Source of the DNA: SCTD01 sp036675425
GTDB taxonomy: Bacteria > Actinomycetota > Actinomycetes > Mycobacteriales > SCTD01
Length of the DNA stretch: 44,655 nt
Reading direction: 5' to 3'
Assembly (NCBI GenBank): GCA_036675425.1
Contig: JAKFFB010000314.1
Location: forward strand, 1-44,655
Below, piece after piece: positions 14,165 to 23,251 of the stretch. Under the pieces are notes generated by a model. The model was not told the origin of the DNA and made no database searches. It was given only the letters and a program-made list of their open reading frames with translations. A program made the translations under genes and the position numbers. The stretch's first letter is position 1. The number at the start of each line of letters is the position of its first letter.

Positions 14165-16891
14165 GTGCCCCGCCGTCGCCTGCGCGCCGCCCTCGCGGCC
14201 GCCGTCGCGGCGCCGCTCCTGATCGGTCCGGTCGGCGCGGACGCCGCCTCGGGACCGCTGACGTGCCCTGCCGCGTCGAAGGCGGGGCTCTTCCAGCGCC
14301 TCCCGATCGAGGCCTTCCGCGGGGTGGCCTCGGTGCAGACCCGCGACGTCGTCACCGGCTACGCGCTGGACGAGAGGCGGCCCGAGCGGGTCCTCGCGAC
14401 CAACGGCAACACCGTCAAGCTCTCCACCAGCCACGGCTGCGCCTGGGACGACGTGCTCGTCCTCGAGGCGTCGGCATCGGGCAGCGTCCCGCTCTCCGGC
14501 GTCACGTCCACGATCGTCGCGGTGGCGCACCTGCCGAGCGGACCGGCCCTGGCTGCGGTACGGGAGGGCACCGGGGCGGCGAGCCGCCCGCACGTGGTCC
14601 GCAGCGGGAACGGCGGGTCCGGTGGCTGGGCGGAGTCCAGCAGCGGCCTGCCGCCGCAGGGCAGCCCGCGGCTCCTGGAGCCGGCGTCCGACGGGCGTAC
14701 GGCCTACCTGTCCCTGAGCCCGACGACCGACGCGAGCGGCGGCAACGGGGGGACCCTGCCGACGGTGCCCGGTGTCGGCTCGCCGACCGGCGAGCCCGCG
14801 GGCCTGCTCTACGCGACCACCGACGGCGGGTCGAGCTGGGAGCTGCGGACGACCGCCGGCGCGCTGCCGTCGGGAGCGTCCGGCTTCGACGCGCTGGCCG
14901 TCGACGCCGCGGACCCGAACCTGCTCTACGGCGTCGCCGGCGGGCGCTTCGTGGTCTCCCGCGACGGCGGACGCAGCCTCGAGGTCGACCCGCAGCTCAG
15001 CGGGGTCACCGCCGTCGAGCCGATGGACCCCGGCGAGGTCAGCATCCTGGTCGGCAGCGGGCAGCTGCTGTGGAGCAGGAACGCAGGGCGGGAGTACGTC
15101 GGCCGGCCGGCTCCGGCCGGCGGCACGTCCTTGGCGCACCGCCCGGGCAGCAGCTTCGTCGTCGTCGAGGCCGGGGGTCGGCTGCACGCCGTCGAGGCAC
15201 GGGGGCGGGGCGCCAACCGCCCGCTCGACACGGGGGTGGCCAGCACTGCAGGCAGCGCGCGGGGCGACCGGGCGTCGGGTGGGAGCTTCCACGCGCTTGC
15301 CGGGCACTCGCTGCTCCGCTACGTCGACCCCCTCCCGCCCAAGGCTCCGCCTCCGCCACCGGTGAGCGCCGGTCTGGAAGCTCCACCACCGCCGCCGGGC
15401 AGCATCTCGCCGAGCAGCACGTCGGTGCGGATGCCGGTCGGCGAGAGCCGAGACGTCGCCCTCACGCTGGCGCTGAAGAAGAGCCCCACGCCTGTCGACG
15501 TCTTCTTCCTCGTCGACAACTCGGACTCGTCCGGGCAGTTCATGAAGGACCTCAAGAGCAACCTCAACCGGCTCGTGTCGGATCTCGCGGCCAGCGGGGC
15601 AGACGTGGCCATCGGTCTGGGCACCCTCGGGCCAGGCCCGCGGGACGGCGAGCCGCCGTACCCGGAGTCGGACCCGACGCGTCCCGGCTACGTCAAGCCC
15701 GAGCTCTACAAGCTCCGCAAGCGGATCGGACCGCCGGGTCCGGAGCTGCGAGCCGCGGTCGACGCGCTGCAGCCGGTGAAGACCCCGCAGCAGGGGCGGG
15801 GCAAGCCGGCCGAGGGGAACCTCATCGCTCTGCAGCAGATGGTGACGGGCGAGGGGCTGCTCGAGGAGGGCAGCTCGGAGCTCGTGCCCCGGTACCTCGT
15901 TCCGCCCCGGCAGCAGGCCGGCTTCCGCCGCACCGAAGGAGTTCGACACATCGTCGTCCACGCGGCGGACGAGGCCTTCGACGTGCCCTACGGCACTCCC
16001 ACCCGCGACGGGAAGCCGTTCCACGAACCCGTGGCCAAGATCCTCAACGACAACGGCATCGAGCACATCGGGCTCGCTACCGACGACGGCGCCGCATCCA
16101 TCGCCGACCTCGCCAGGCTGTCCGAGCTCACCGGCACGTACGTGCCGCCGGGCGGGATCGACTGCGGCGACTTCAACGTGAAGCCCGGCGGGGCACCGCT
16201 GGTCTGCGACACCGCCTCGAACTTCAGCAACGTCATGGGTCGCCTGGTGCAGACGCTGGCCGATCGGCAGAGCGTGTCGCTGGTGCCCTCCGGCGACGCC
16301 GACGTGATCGGTGGCATCTCTGCGGCGGGGCTCGCGAACCTCGACGTGACCGTCCCGCACAGGCTGCCGTTCCGCGTCACCGTGTCGTGCGCGGATCTCG
16401 CCGCCGGCAGCTACACGTCGAAGATCGGAGCGACGCTGCGCGGCTACACCGTGGCCACCGCCAGGATCGACGTCACCTGCACCCCCGTCCCGCCCGCACG
16501 GGTCACCCCTCCGCGCCCGGATGCACCGCCGGTCGAGCCCGCCCCACCGGCGCAGCCGGCGCAGGCCCCGCCTGCCCCGGCACCGGCTCCCCCCGTCGTC
16601 CAGGCCCAGGCGCAGGCCCAGGTGCAGAGCCAGGTGCAGGCGCAGGCCCAGGTGCAGCCGCTGACCGCCGCTGCGCTGCAGCAGCAGGAGGAGCTCCAGC
16701 TGGCGCTGGCCCTGCTCGCGGACGAGCGGCCGTCCCCGGGTAGCGAGCTCGCCATGGTCGACCGGAGACGCAGCGAGGAGCTGAGGGCGCTCGCGCTGCT
16801 GGCCCTCGGCATGAGCGGCGCCTCCGCGCTCGGCGTCGCCCGGCTGCGCTCTCGACGGGCCGAGCAGGTGCGAGTAGTACGGAGCCGATGA
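14165..16891 (+). CDS. Secreted Asp-box/VWA surface protein with integrin-beta-like domain
   Basis: The 908-residue product has a Sec signal (about 1-28). A propeller-like half (about 35-390) carries Asp-box turns (TTDGGSSW, SRDGGRS). A proline-rich linker follows. A von Willebrand A-like domain (about 445-710) has MIDAS residues D451, S453 and S455 in FFLVDNSDSS. PAEGNLIAL (E550), RHIVVHAADEAF and GIEHIGLAT follow. This order resembles the integrin-beta I-domain more than ordinary bacterial VWA proteins. A beta-sandwich-like segment, a Gln/Ala/Val repeat and a C-terminal hydrophobic helix with basic tail follow, so it is probably surface-anchored. GTG 14165 follows the ftsH stop by 2 bases. 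Adhesion is a plausible role but is not shown. Confidence 0.8.
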   Translation: MPRRRLRAALAAAVAAPLLIGPVGADAASGPLTCPAASKAGLFQRLPIEAFRGVASVQTRDVVTGYALDERRPERVLATNGNTVKLSTSHGCAWDDVLVLEASASGSVPLSGVTSTIVAVAHLPSGPALAAVREGTGAASRPHVVRSGNGGSGGWAESSSGLPPQGSPRLLEPASDGRTAYLSLSPTTDASGGNGGTLPTVPGVGSPTGEPAGLLYATTDGGSSWELRTTAGALPSGASGFDALAVDAADPNLLYGVAGGRFVVSRDGGRSLEVDPQLSGVTAVEPMDPGEVSILVGSGQLLWSRNAGREYVGRPAPAGGTSLAHRPGSSFVVVEAGGRLHAVEARGRGANRPLDTGVASTAGSARGDRASGGSFHALAGHSLLRYVDPLPPKAPPPPPVSAGLEAPPPPPGSISPSSTSVRMPVGESRDVALTLALKKSPTPVDVFFLVDNSDSSGQFMKDLKSNLNRLVSDLAASGADVAIGLGTLGPGPRDGEPPYPESDPTRPGYVKPELYKLRKRIGPPGPELRAAVDALQPVKTPQQGRGKPAEGNLIALQQMVTGEGLLEEGSSELVPRYLVPPRQQAGFRRTEGVRHIVVHAADEAFDVPYGTPTRDGKPFHEPVAKILNDNGIEHIGLATDDGAASIADLARLSELTGTYVPPGGIDCGDFNVKPGGAPLVCDTASNFSNVMGRLVQTLADRQSVSLVPSGDADVIGGISAAGLANLDVTVPHRLPFRVTVSCADLAAGSYTSKIGATLRGYTVATARIDVTCTPVPPARVTPPRPDAPPVEPAPPAQPAQAPPAPAPAPPVVQAQAQAQVQSQVQAQAQVQPLTAAALQQQEELQLALALLADERPSPGSELAMVDRRRSEELRALALLALGMSGASALGVARLRSRRAEQVRVVRSR
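16601..16657 (+). repeat. Short tandem repeat encoding a Gln-Ala/Gln-Val tract
   Basis: Imperfect 6-base units CAGGCC/CAGGCG/CAGGTG run for about 57 bases inside the secreted VWA gene. They encode alternating QA and QV with one QS. Such tracts can vary in length by slippage. Here the unit is a multiple of three, so length changes would keep the reading frame. Confidence 0.8.
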
Positions 16892-17013
16892 ACCTCATCT
16901 GCGAGCCCTGCCGCGAGCAGCAGCACGAGCGCTGCCCGGGCAAGACCTGGTGCTACTGCCAGCACCGGCGTCCGGGGCCGGTGGAGCCCGTGACCGGCCC
17001 GCCCGGCGAGTGA
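16888..17013 (+). CDS. 41-residue Cys-rich small protein
   Basis: ATG 16888 overlaps the TGA of the preceding gene (ATGA). It opens a 41-codon frame with cysteines at 5, 8, 16, 22 and 24: an early CEPC pair, then CPGKTWCYCQH. The pattern CPG.TWC.CQH recurs in small actinobacterial proteins as I remember them, and suggests a zinc-binding knuckle. The function is unknown. Translational coupling to the surface-protein gene suggests coexpression. A plain GTG/ATG count would miss it because of its length. Confidence 0.7.
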   Translation: MNLICEPCREQQHERCPGKTWCYCQHRRPGPVEPVTGPPGE

Positions 17014-17107
17014 GACGTTCGGCTCGTCGAGGTGGTGCATGGATCGCGCCCCGAGGGGGGTAGGACTGACGGGAAGCACGACCTGACCCCTTCGAGGAAG
17101 CAGCCCC

Positions 17108-19219
17108 ATGCGCGTCTGGCCCGGATCGGCCTACCCCCTCGGTGCCACCTACGACGGCACCGGCACGAACTTCGCGCTCTTCTCGGAGGTCGCCGACGGG
17201 GTCGAGCTCTGCCTCTTCGACGAGGACGGCACCGAGACGCGCGTAGCCCTGCCCGAGCGGGACGCCTTCGTCTGGCACGGCTACCTGCCGAACGTCGGCC
17301 CGGGGCAGCGCTACGGCTTCCGGGTGCACGGGCCGTACGACCCGGAGAACGGGCACCGGTGCAATCCCAGCAAGCTGCTGCTCGACCCGTACGCCAAGGC
17401 GGTCGACGGGGACATCGACTGGGATCAGGCGTGCTTCTCCTACACCTGGGGCGACGAGGACTCCTACGACGACGCCGACTCCGGCCCGCACATGAGCAAG
17501 TCGGTCGTCATCAGCCCGTTCTTCGACTGGGACAACGACCGCAGCCCGCGCACGCCGTACGCCGAGACGGTCATCTACGAGGCGCACGTCAAGGGGCTGA
17601 CGCAGACCCATCCGGACATCCCGGAGGAGGTGCGCGGGACGTACGCCGCGCTCGCCCACCCGGTCATGCTCGAGCACTACAGGAAGATCGGCGTCACCGC
17701 GATCGAGCTCATGCCGGTGCACCAGTTCGTGCACGACAGCCACCTGGCCGACAGGGGCAAGCGGAACTACTGGGGCTACAACACGATCGGCTTCTTCGCG
17801 CCGCACAACGACTACTCCTCCTCGGGCCAGCTGGGCCAGCAGGTCCAGGAGTTCAAGGCCATGGTCAAGGCGCTGCACGCCGAGGGTCTCGAGGTCATCC
17901 TCGACGTCGTCTACAACCACACCGCCGAGGGCAACCAGCTAGGCCCGACGCTGTCCTTCCGCGGCATCGACAACGCCAACTACTACCGGCTCGTCGACGA
18001 CGACCAGAAGCACTACTACGACACGACCGGCACCGGGAACACGCTGCTCATGCGCAGCCCGCACGTGCTGCAGCTGATCATGGACTCGCTGCGCTACTGG
18101 GTCACCGAGATGCACGTCGACGGCTTCCGCTTCGATCTCGCCAGCTCGCTCGCCCGCCAGTTCCACGAGGTGGACCGGCTCTCGGCCTTCTTCGACCTCG
18201 TGCACCAGGACCCGATCGTCAGCCAGACCAAGCTCATCGCCGAGCCGTGGGACATCGGCTACGACGGCTACAACGTCGGCGGCTTCCCGCCGCTGTGGAC
18301 CGAGTGGAACGGCAAGTACCGCGACACGATGCGGGACTACTGGCGCGGCGAGCCCGAGACGCTGGCGGAGTTCGCCTCACGGCTGACCGGGTCGGCCGAC
18401 CTCTACGAGGAGGACGGGCGCCGGCCCTACGCCTCCATCAACTTCGTCACCGCGCACGACGGCTTCACGATGCACGACCTGGTGTCCTACAACGAGAAGC
18501 ACAACGAGGACAACGGCGAGGGCGGCCAGGACGGTGAGAGCCACAACTCGTCCTGGAACTGCGGCGTCGAGGGCGAGACCGACGACCTCGAGGTCATCGC
18601 GCTCCGCGAGCAGCAGAAGCGGAACTTCCTCACCACGCTGTTCCTCAGCCAGGGCGTGCCGATGATCCTGCACGGCGACGAGCTCGGCCGGACCCAGCAC
18701 GGCAACAACAACGTCTACGCGCAGGACAACGAGATCGCATGGGTCGACTGGGATCGCGCCAAGGAGTTCGAGGTGCTCACCGAGTTCGTGTCGCGGCTCT
18801 CCAAGCTGCGCCGCGAGCACCCGGTCTTCCGGCGCCGCAGGCACTTCCAGGGCAGGCCGGTCAAGGGCAGCGCGATCGAGGACATCGGCTGGTTCACGCC
18901 CTCCGGCGACGAGATGAGCGATGAGGACTGGGAGAGCGGCTTCGCCAAGTCGGTCACCGTCTTCCTCAACGGCGACGGCATCCGCGAGCCTGACGCGCGC
19001 GGCGAGCGGGTGACCGACGAGTCCTTCTTCCTGCTCTTCAACGGCCACCACGAGCCGATCTCGTTCACGCTGCCCGACCTCGGTGCGGGCGAGCGCTGGC
19101 AGGTGGAGATCGACACCGCCGCGCCGATGCTCGGCGACGTCGAGCCGCAGAGCGCGAAGACCGGCGAGCCGCTCGAGGTCGAGGCCCGCTCGGTGCAGGT
19201 CCTGCGGAAGGTTTTCTAG
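17108..19219 (+). CDS. glgX: Glycogen debranching enzyme GlgX/TreX
   Basis: This 703-residue GH13 isoamylase-type enzyme cleaves alpha-1,6 branches of glycogen to release linear maltodextrins. It has an N-terminal CBM48-like domain (about 10-110), then a TIM barrel. The catalytic residues fall where expected: Asp343 in VDGFRFDLA, Glu379 in IAEPWD and Asp451 in TAHDGF, close to the E. coli GlgX numbering. AGGA lies about 11 bases before ATG 17108. treY starts at the base after its stop, so debranching feeds directly into trehalose synthesis. Confidence 0.96.
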   Translation: MRVWPGSAYPLGATYDGTGTNFALFSEVADGVELCLFDEDGTETRVALPERDAFVWHGYLPNVGPGQRYGFRVHGPYDPENGHRCNPSKLLLDPYAKAVDGDIDWDQACFSYTWGDEDSYDDADSGPHMSKSVVISPFFDWDNDRSPRTPYAETVIYEAHVKGLTQTHPDIPEEVRGTYAALAHPVMLEHYRKIGVTAIELMPVHQFVHDSHLADRGKRNYWGYNTIGFFAPHNDYSSSGQLGQQVQEFKAMVKALHAEGLEVILDVVYNHTAEGNQLGPTLSFRGIDNANYYRLVDDDQKHYYDTTGTGNTLLMRSPHVLQLIMDSLRYWVTEMHVDGFRFDLASSLARQFHEVDRLSAFFDLVHQDPIVSQTKLIAEPWDIGYDGYNVGGFPPLWTEWNGKYRDTMRDYWRGEPETLAEFASRLTGSADLYEEDGRRPYASINFVTAHDGFTMHDLVSYNEKHNEDNGEGGQDGESHNSSWNCGVEGETDDLEVIALREQQKRNFLTTLFLSQGVPMILHGDELGRTQHGNNNVYAQDNEIAWVDWDRAKEFEVLTEFVSRLSKLRREHPVFRRRRHFQGRPVKGSAIEDIGWFTPSGDEMSDEDWESGFAKSVTVFLNGDGIREPDARGERVTDESFFLLFNGHHEPISFTLPDLGAGERWQVEIDTAAPMLGDVEPQSAKTGEPLEVEARSVQVLRKVF

Positions 19220-21652
19220 GTGACTCACCTGCCCGCTCCCGGCAGGCCCGTCCCGGTCAGCACGTACCGCGTCCAGCTCCGGCCGCCCGCACCGGACCAC
19301 CCGGGGTTCGGGTTCGACGACGCCGCGGCCGTCGTGCCGTACCTCGCCGAGCTGGGGGTGACGCACCTCTACTGCTCGCCGTACCTGCAGGCGGCGCCCG
19401 GATCGGCGCACGGCTACGACGTCGTGGACCACTCGCAGCTCAACCGCGAGCTCGGCGGCGAGCAGGCGTTCACGCGGCTGGTCGAGGCCTGCCGGAGCGC
19501 TGGTCTCGGGATCGTGCTCGACGTGGTGCCGAACCACATGGCCGTCTCCGCGCCGGAGTCGCAGAACGCCCAGTGGTGGTCGCTGCTGCGCGAGGGCCGC
19601 GACTCCCCCTACGTCGAGTGGTTCGACGTGCACTGGGAGAACCCCGAGAACCCCGGCAAGATCCTGGTCCCCGTCCTCGGCGGGCCGCTCGGCGAGGTGC
19701 TGGACGAGCTGGAGCTGCTCGACGACCGGATCCGCTACCACGACCACGAGTTCCCGATCGCCGCCGGCACGCGCGTCGAGGGCGACGTGCTGGCGACCCT
19801 GGAGCAGCAGCACTACCGGCTGTCGTCGTGGCGGCTGGCCGGGGAGTCGCTGCACCACCGGCGGTTCTTCGACGTCACCACCCTCGCCGGGGTCCGCGTC
19901 GAGGTGCCCGAGGTCTTCGACGCCACGCACGCGCTGATCGTCGAGCAGGTGCGCTCCGGGGTCCTGGACGGGCTGCGCATCGACCACCCCGATGGGCTTG
20001 CCGACCCGGCCGGCTACCTCGACCGGCTCGCGGAGGTCACCGGCGGCGCATGGGTCGTCGTGGAGAAGATCCTCGAGCCCGGTGAGCAGCTTCCCGATGC
20101 GTGGGCGACGGCCGGCACGACGGGGTACGACGCCCTCAACCGGGTGCTGGGGCTGTTCGTCGACCCCGACGGCGAGATCCCGCTGACCTCGTTGTGGACG
20201 TCCTTCACCGGGTCGGACGCCACGTTCTCCCAGGTCGTCGAGGAGACCAAGCACCTCGTCCTCGGCGAGGTGCTCGCCGCCGAGGTCAACCGCCTCACCG
20301 AGCTGGGCCTGCGGGTCTGCGCGAGCGACCCGGCGCTGCAGGACACCCCGCCGCGGGCGTTCGAGGAGGCGCTGGTGGAGGTGCTCGCCGGCTTCGACGT
20401 CTACCGCGCCTACCTGGCCCCCGACGGTCCGGCGGACGAGACGGCCCGGGCGCACGTCGATGCCGCCGTCGCGCGCGCTCGTCGGGTGCTGCCGCGGCGC
20501 GAGGCCGAGATCGACGTCGTGCGCCGGCTGGTCCTGGCGGAGGGACCGGACTCCCCCGAGGTCCAGGTCTACGCCCGCGAGTTCGTGACCCGCTTCCAGC
20601 AGACCTGCGGCCCGGTGATGGCCAAGGGCGTCGAGGACACCGCGTTCTACCGCTACCTCCGCCTGGCTGCGCTCAACGAGGTCGGCGGCGACCCGAGCCG
20701 GTTCGGCTTGCCGGTCAAGGACTTCCACGAGGCGTGCGCCGAGCAGCAGCGCGACTGGCCGGTGTCCATGACGACCCTGTCGACGCACGACACGAAGCGG
20801 TCCGAGGACGTCCGTGCCCGGCTCGTGCTCCTCTCGCAGTGCCCGGTGGAGTGGGGCGACGCCGTGACCCGCTGGCGGGCCGCTGCGGCGCCCTACCGCC
20901 GCGCGGCCGGCCCCGACCCGGCCACCGAGCTGCTGCTCTGGCAGACGCTGGTCGGCGCCTGGCCGCTCACCCCCGACCGCGCCGTGGCCTACGCAGAGAA
21001 GGCGACAAGGGAGGCGAAGGCGCACACCTCCTGGATCCACCCCGAGCCCGAGTTCGACGACGCCGTACGGGAGTTCGTGCTCGGCGTGCTCGCCGACGAG
21101 GCGCTGGTCGCCGAGATCGAGTCCTTCGTCGACCGGCTCGGTCCGTCCTGGCAGGCCACCTCGCTGGCCCAGAAGGCGGTCCAGCTGACGATGCCGGGCG
21201 TCGCCGACACCTACCAGGGCACGGAGCTCTGGGACCTCTCGCTGGTGGACCCCGACAACCGCAGGCCGGTCGACTACGACCGTCGCGCGTCTCTGCTGCG
21301 CGAGCTGAGCGGGGTCCCCGCCGTCGACGCCACGGGGACGGCCAAGCTGCACCTGGTCGCCCGCCTCCTGCGGCTGCGCCGCGAGGACCCGGAGGCGTTC
21401 CTGGCGGGCTCGTCGTACGAGCCGCTCGAGGCGGGCGACCGCGCGGTCGCGTTCGTCCGAGCGGGGCGGGTCGTGACCGTGGCGCCGACGCGCGCGCTGC
21501 AGGTCGAGCGCGCCGGGTGGGGCGACGACGCGGTGCAGCTGCCGGACGGCGCCTGGGTCGACGTGCTCACGGGAAACGAGCACGCCGGTGGGGCGCAGCA
21601 GCTCAGCGCGCTGCTGCGGGACTTCCCGGTTGCCGTGCTGCGACGGGCCTAG
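19220..21652 (+). CDS. treY: Malto-oligosyltrehalose synthase
   Basis: This 810-residue GH13 enzyme converts the reducing end of maltodextrins into a terminal alpha,alpha-1,1 trehalosyl unit. The nucleophile region GLRIDHPDGL (Asp255) and acid region VVEKIL (Glu282) are present. The long TreY-specific insertions follow, with FYRYLRLAALNEVGGDP and TLSTHDTKRSEDVRAR. GTG 19220 abuts the glgX stop with no gap, and no separate promoter is visible. Its TAG stop lies in a CTAG shared with the stop of the convergent GGDEF gene. Confidence 0.97.
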   Translation: MTHLPAPGRPVPVSTYRVQLRPPAPDHPGFGFDDAAAVVPYLAELGVTHLYCSPYLQAAPGSAHGYDVVDHSQLNRELGGEQAFTRLVEACRSAGLGIVLDVVPNHMAVSAPESQNAQWWSLLREGRDSPYVEWFDVHWENPENPGKILVPVLGGPLGEVLDELELLDDRIRYHDHEFPIAAGTRVEGDVLATLEQQHYRLSSWRLAGESLHHRRFFDVTTLAGVRVEVPEVFDATHALIVEQVRSGVLDGLRIDHPDGLADPAGYLDRLAEVTGGAWVVVEKILEPGEQLPDAWATAGTTGYDALNRVLGLFVDPDGEIPLTSLWTSFTGSDATFSQVVEETKHLVLGEVLAAEVNRLTELGLRVCASDPALQDTPPRAFEEALVEVLAGFDVYRAYLAPDGPADETARAHVDAAVARARRVLPRREAEIDVVRRLVLAEGPDSPEVQVYAREFVTRFQQTCGPVMAKGVEDTAFYRYLRLAALNEVGGDPSRFGLPVKDFHEACAEQQRDWPVSMTTLSTHDTKRSEDVRARLVLLSQCPVEWGDAVTRWRAAAAPYRRAAGPDPATELLLWQTLVGAWPLTPDRAVAYAEKATREAKAHTSWIHPEPEFDDAVREFVLGVLADEALVAEIESFVDRLGPSWQATSLAQKAVQLTMPGVADTYQGTELWDLSLVDPDNRRPVDYDRRASLLRELSGVPAVDATGTAKLHLVARLLRLRREDPEAFLAGSSYEPLEAGDRAVAFVRAGRVVTVAPTRALQVERAGWGDDAVQLPDGAWVDVLTGNEHAGGAQQLSALLRDFPVAVLRRA

Positions 21653-23115
21653 CGACCCGCCGGGACCTCGGCAGCGCCGGCCCGCTGGTCGGGCAGCCGG
21701 ATGACCCCGTCGCCGCGCTGCGGGCGGCTCGCCTTCTCGGCGTACATCTCCTCGTCGGCGCGCCGCACCAGCTCGTCGAGCGAGCAGGCCTCGTCGGGGA
21801 ACCACACCTCGGCGCCGATGCTCAGGCGGAGCTCGAACCCCGCGCCGGAGCGCGCGTTGTGCTCGTCCAGCCCGGTGATGAGCCGACGGCGGGCACCCTC
21901 GGCCTGGCCGTCGTCGCCGAGCAGCAGGACGAACTCGTCGCCACCCAGCCGCCCGACGATGTCTGAGGACCGGGAGGCGGACTGCAGCACGCGGGCAGCG
22001 TCGGCGATGGCGCGGTCGCCCTCGCGGTGACCCAGCTTGTCGTTGACCTGCTTGAGCCCGTCGAGGTCGACGAAGAGCAGCACCCGGGCGCTGTGCGCCC
22101 GGCGGGCGCGCTCGAGCTCGTGCTCCGCGAGGACGAACCAGCCGCGGCGGTTGTAGAGGCCGGTCAGCTCGTCGCGCAGGGCGACGCTCTCGAGGGCGGC
22201 CTCCCGCTTGCGGTTCATGAAGACCAGGGAGGCGCCGGCGATGAGGAGCAGAGCCACGACGGCCGCCTCGACCCGCTGACCGGAGCGGATCAGGACGCCC
22301 TCGAACTCGTCCCGGTCCTGCGCTGTGGCAGCGGTCCAGCCGGTGCTGCCGGCGCGCGCGTAGGAGCTGACCAGGCCGTCGCCGTCGACGATCCCCTGGG
22401 GCGAGCTCTCGACGGCCTCGCGGACGGACGGGAGGGGCAGCACGGTGCCGACCAGCTCGGGCCGCGGCCCGGCGATGACCCGCGCGTCGCCGTCCACGAC
22501 GTAGCCGTGGCCGGTCTCGCCGTACTTCAGCTTGGAGACGTAGGTCTGCAGACCGCCGGCGCGCGCCTTCCAGAGCCCGATGAGCAACCCGCGGGTGCCG
22601 TCCGCCAGCGGGACCGGCAGTCCCATCGCAAGCAGGTCCTCACGGCCGGCGGACAGCACGCCGGACAGCGGGAGGGTGCCCTTGCCGGACGTGGCCGCGG
22701 CGCGCAGCGGGACCCAGCCGCTGTCGTCGGGCTCCGGGAGGACCGGTCCTGCGGTCCAGGCGGCCAACGGCGTGCCGAGCGGGCTCATGAGCACTGCGCC
22801 CGCGTCCAGCGAGCGCGTCGTGTCGACCACGCCCTTGAGCCGGCGGACGCTGGCGGGGTCGCCTCGGGTGGTGCTCCAGGGTCCGTCGGCGGTGGCGGCA
22901 TCGCTCACCTCGGCCGCGGAGACGAGGGTGTACTGCTCGACCAGGCCGGCGAGGTTGAGCTGGAGGGCCATCCGGTCGTCGCGGTGCACCTCCCGCGCCT
23001 GGTTGCCGGCGGTGTGCCCGGCGACCAGGCCCAGCACGCCGATCAGGGCGACCAGCCCGCCGGAGACGAGCAGGCCGGCGTGACGCCGCAGACCGCGCCG
23101 TGAGCCCAGTGCCAT
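21649..23115 (-). CDS. Membrane diguanylate cyclase with periplasmic sensor domain
   Basis: This 488-residue protein is predicted to make c-di-GMP from two GTP. A transmembrane helix (about 12-35), an extracytoplasmic Cache-like domain (to about 240), and a second helix (about 248-270) precede the GGDEF domain. The active-site GGDEF is at 391-395. An inhibitory I-site RSSD lies five residues upstream, so product inhibition is likely. ATG 23115 has GGAGG at good spacing. An upstream in-frame extension is ignored. It lies in antisense orientation between treY and treZ, which are normally adjacent. Confidence 0.92.
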   Translation of the reverse strand: MALGSRRGLRRHAGLLVSGGLVALIGVLGLVAGHTAGNQAREVHRDDRMALQLNLAGLVEQYTLVSAAEVSDAATADGPWSTTRGDPASVRRLKGVVDTTRSLDAGAVLMSPLGTPLAAWTAGPVLPEPDDSGWVPLRAAATSGKGTLPLSGVLSAGREDLLAMGLPVPLADGTRGLLIGLWKARAGGLQTYVSKLKYGETGHGYVVDGDARVIAGPRPELVGTVLPLPSVREAVESSPQGIVDGDGLVSSYARAGSTGWTAATAQDRDEFEGVLIRSGQRVEAAVVALLLIAGASLVFMNRKREAALESVALRDELTGLYNRRGWFVLAEHELERARRAHSARVLLFVDLDGLKQVNDKLGHREGDRAIADAARVLQSASRSSDIVGRLGGDEFVLLLGDDGQAEGARRRLITGLDEHNARSGAGFELRLSIGAEVWFPDEACSLDELVRRADEEMYAEKASRPQRGDGVIRLPDQRAGAAEVPAGR

Positions 23116-23251
23116 GTCGTCCTCCGTCGATCGGTCCGTTCTACCTCGACACGAAGTGACCTCAACCACAGTCTGGCGCACAGATCGGGGAGATCTGACC
23201 CGATCGAGCCAGCCGTCGACTAGTCGGCGAGCGGCGGGGCAGGCTCCGGTC

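Noticed and set aside
13823..16360. Minus-strand open frame of 845 codons antisense to ftsH and the surface protein
   Set aside because: It lacks motifs and has antisense composition. The plus-strand genes have signal peptide, AAA and VWA features.
16601..16657. CRISPR-like repeats
   Set aside because: The units are 6-base coding repeats with no spacers. They encode a Gln-rich linker.
18377..21805. Minus-strand open frame of 1142 codons antisense to glgX and treY
   Set aside because: It has the Val/Arg/Gly/Asp-rich composition of an antisense frame in GC-rich coding DNA. It shows no domain motif, while both plus-strand genes have full catalytic sites.
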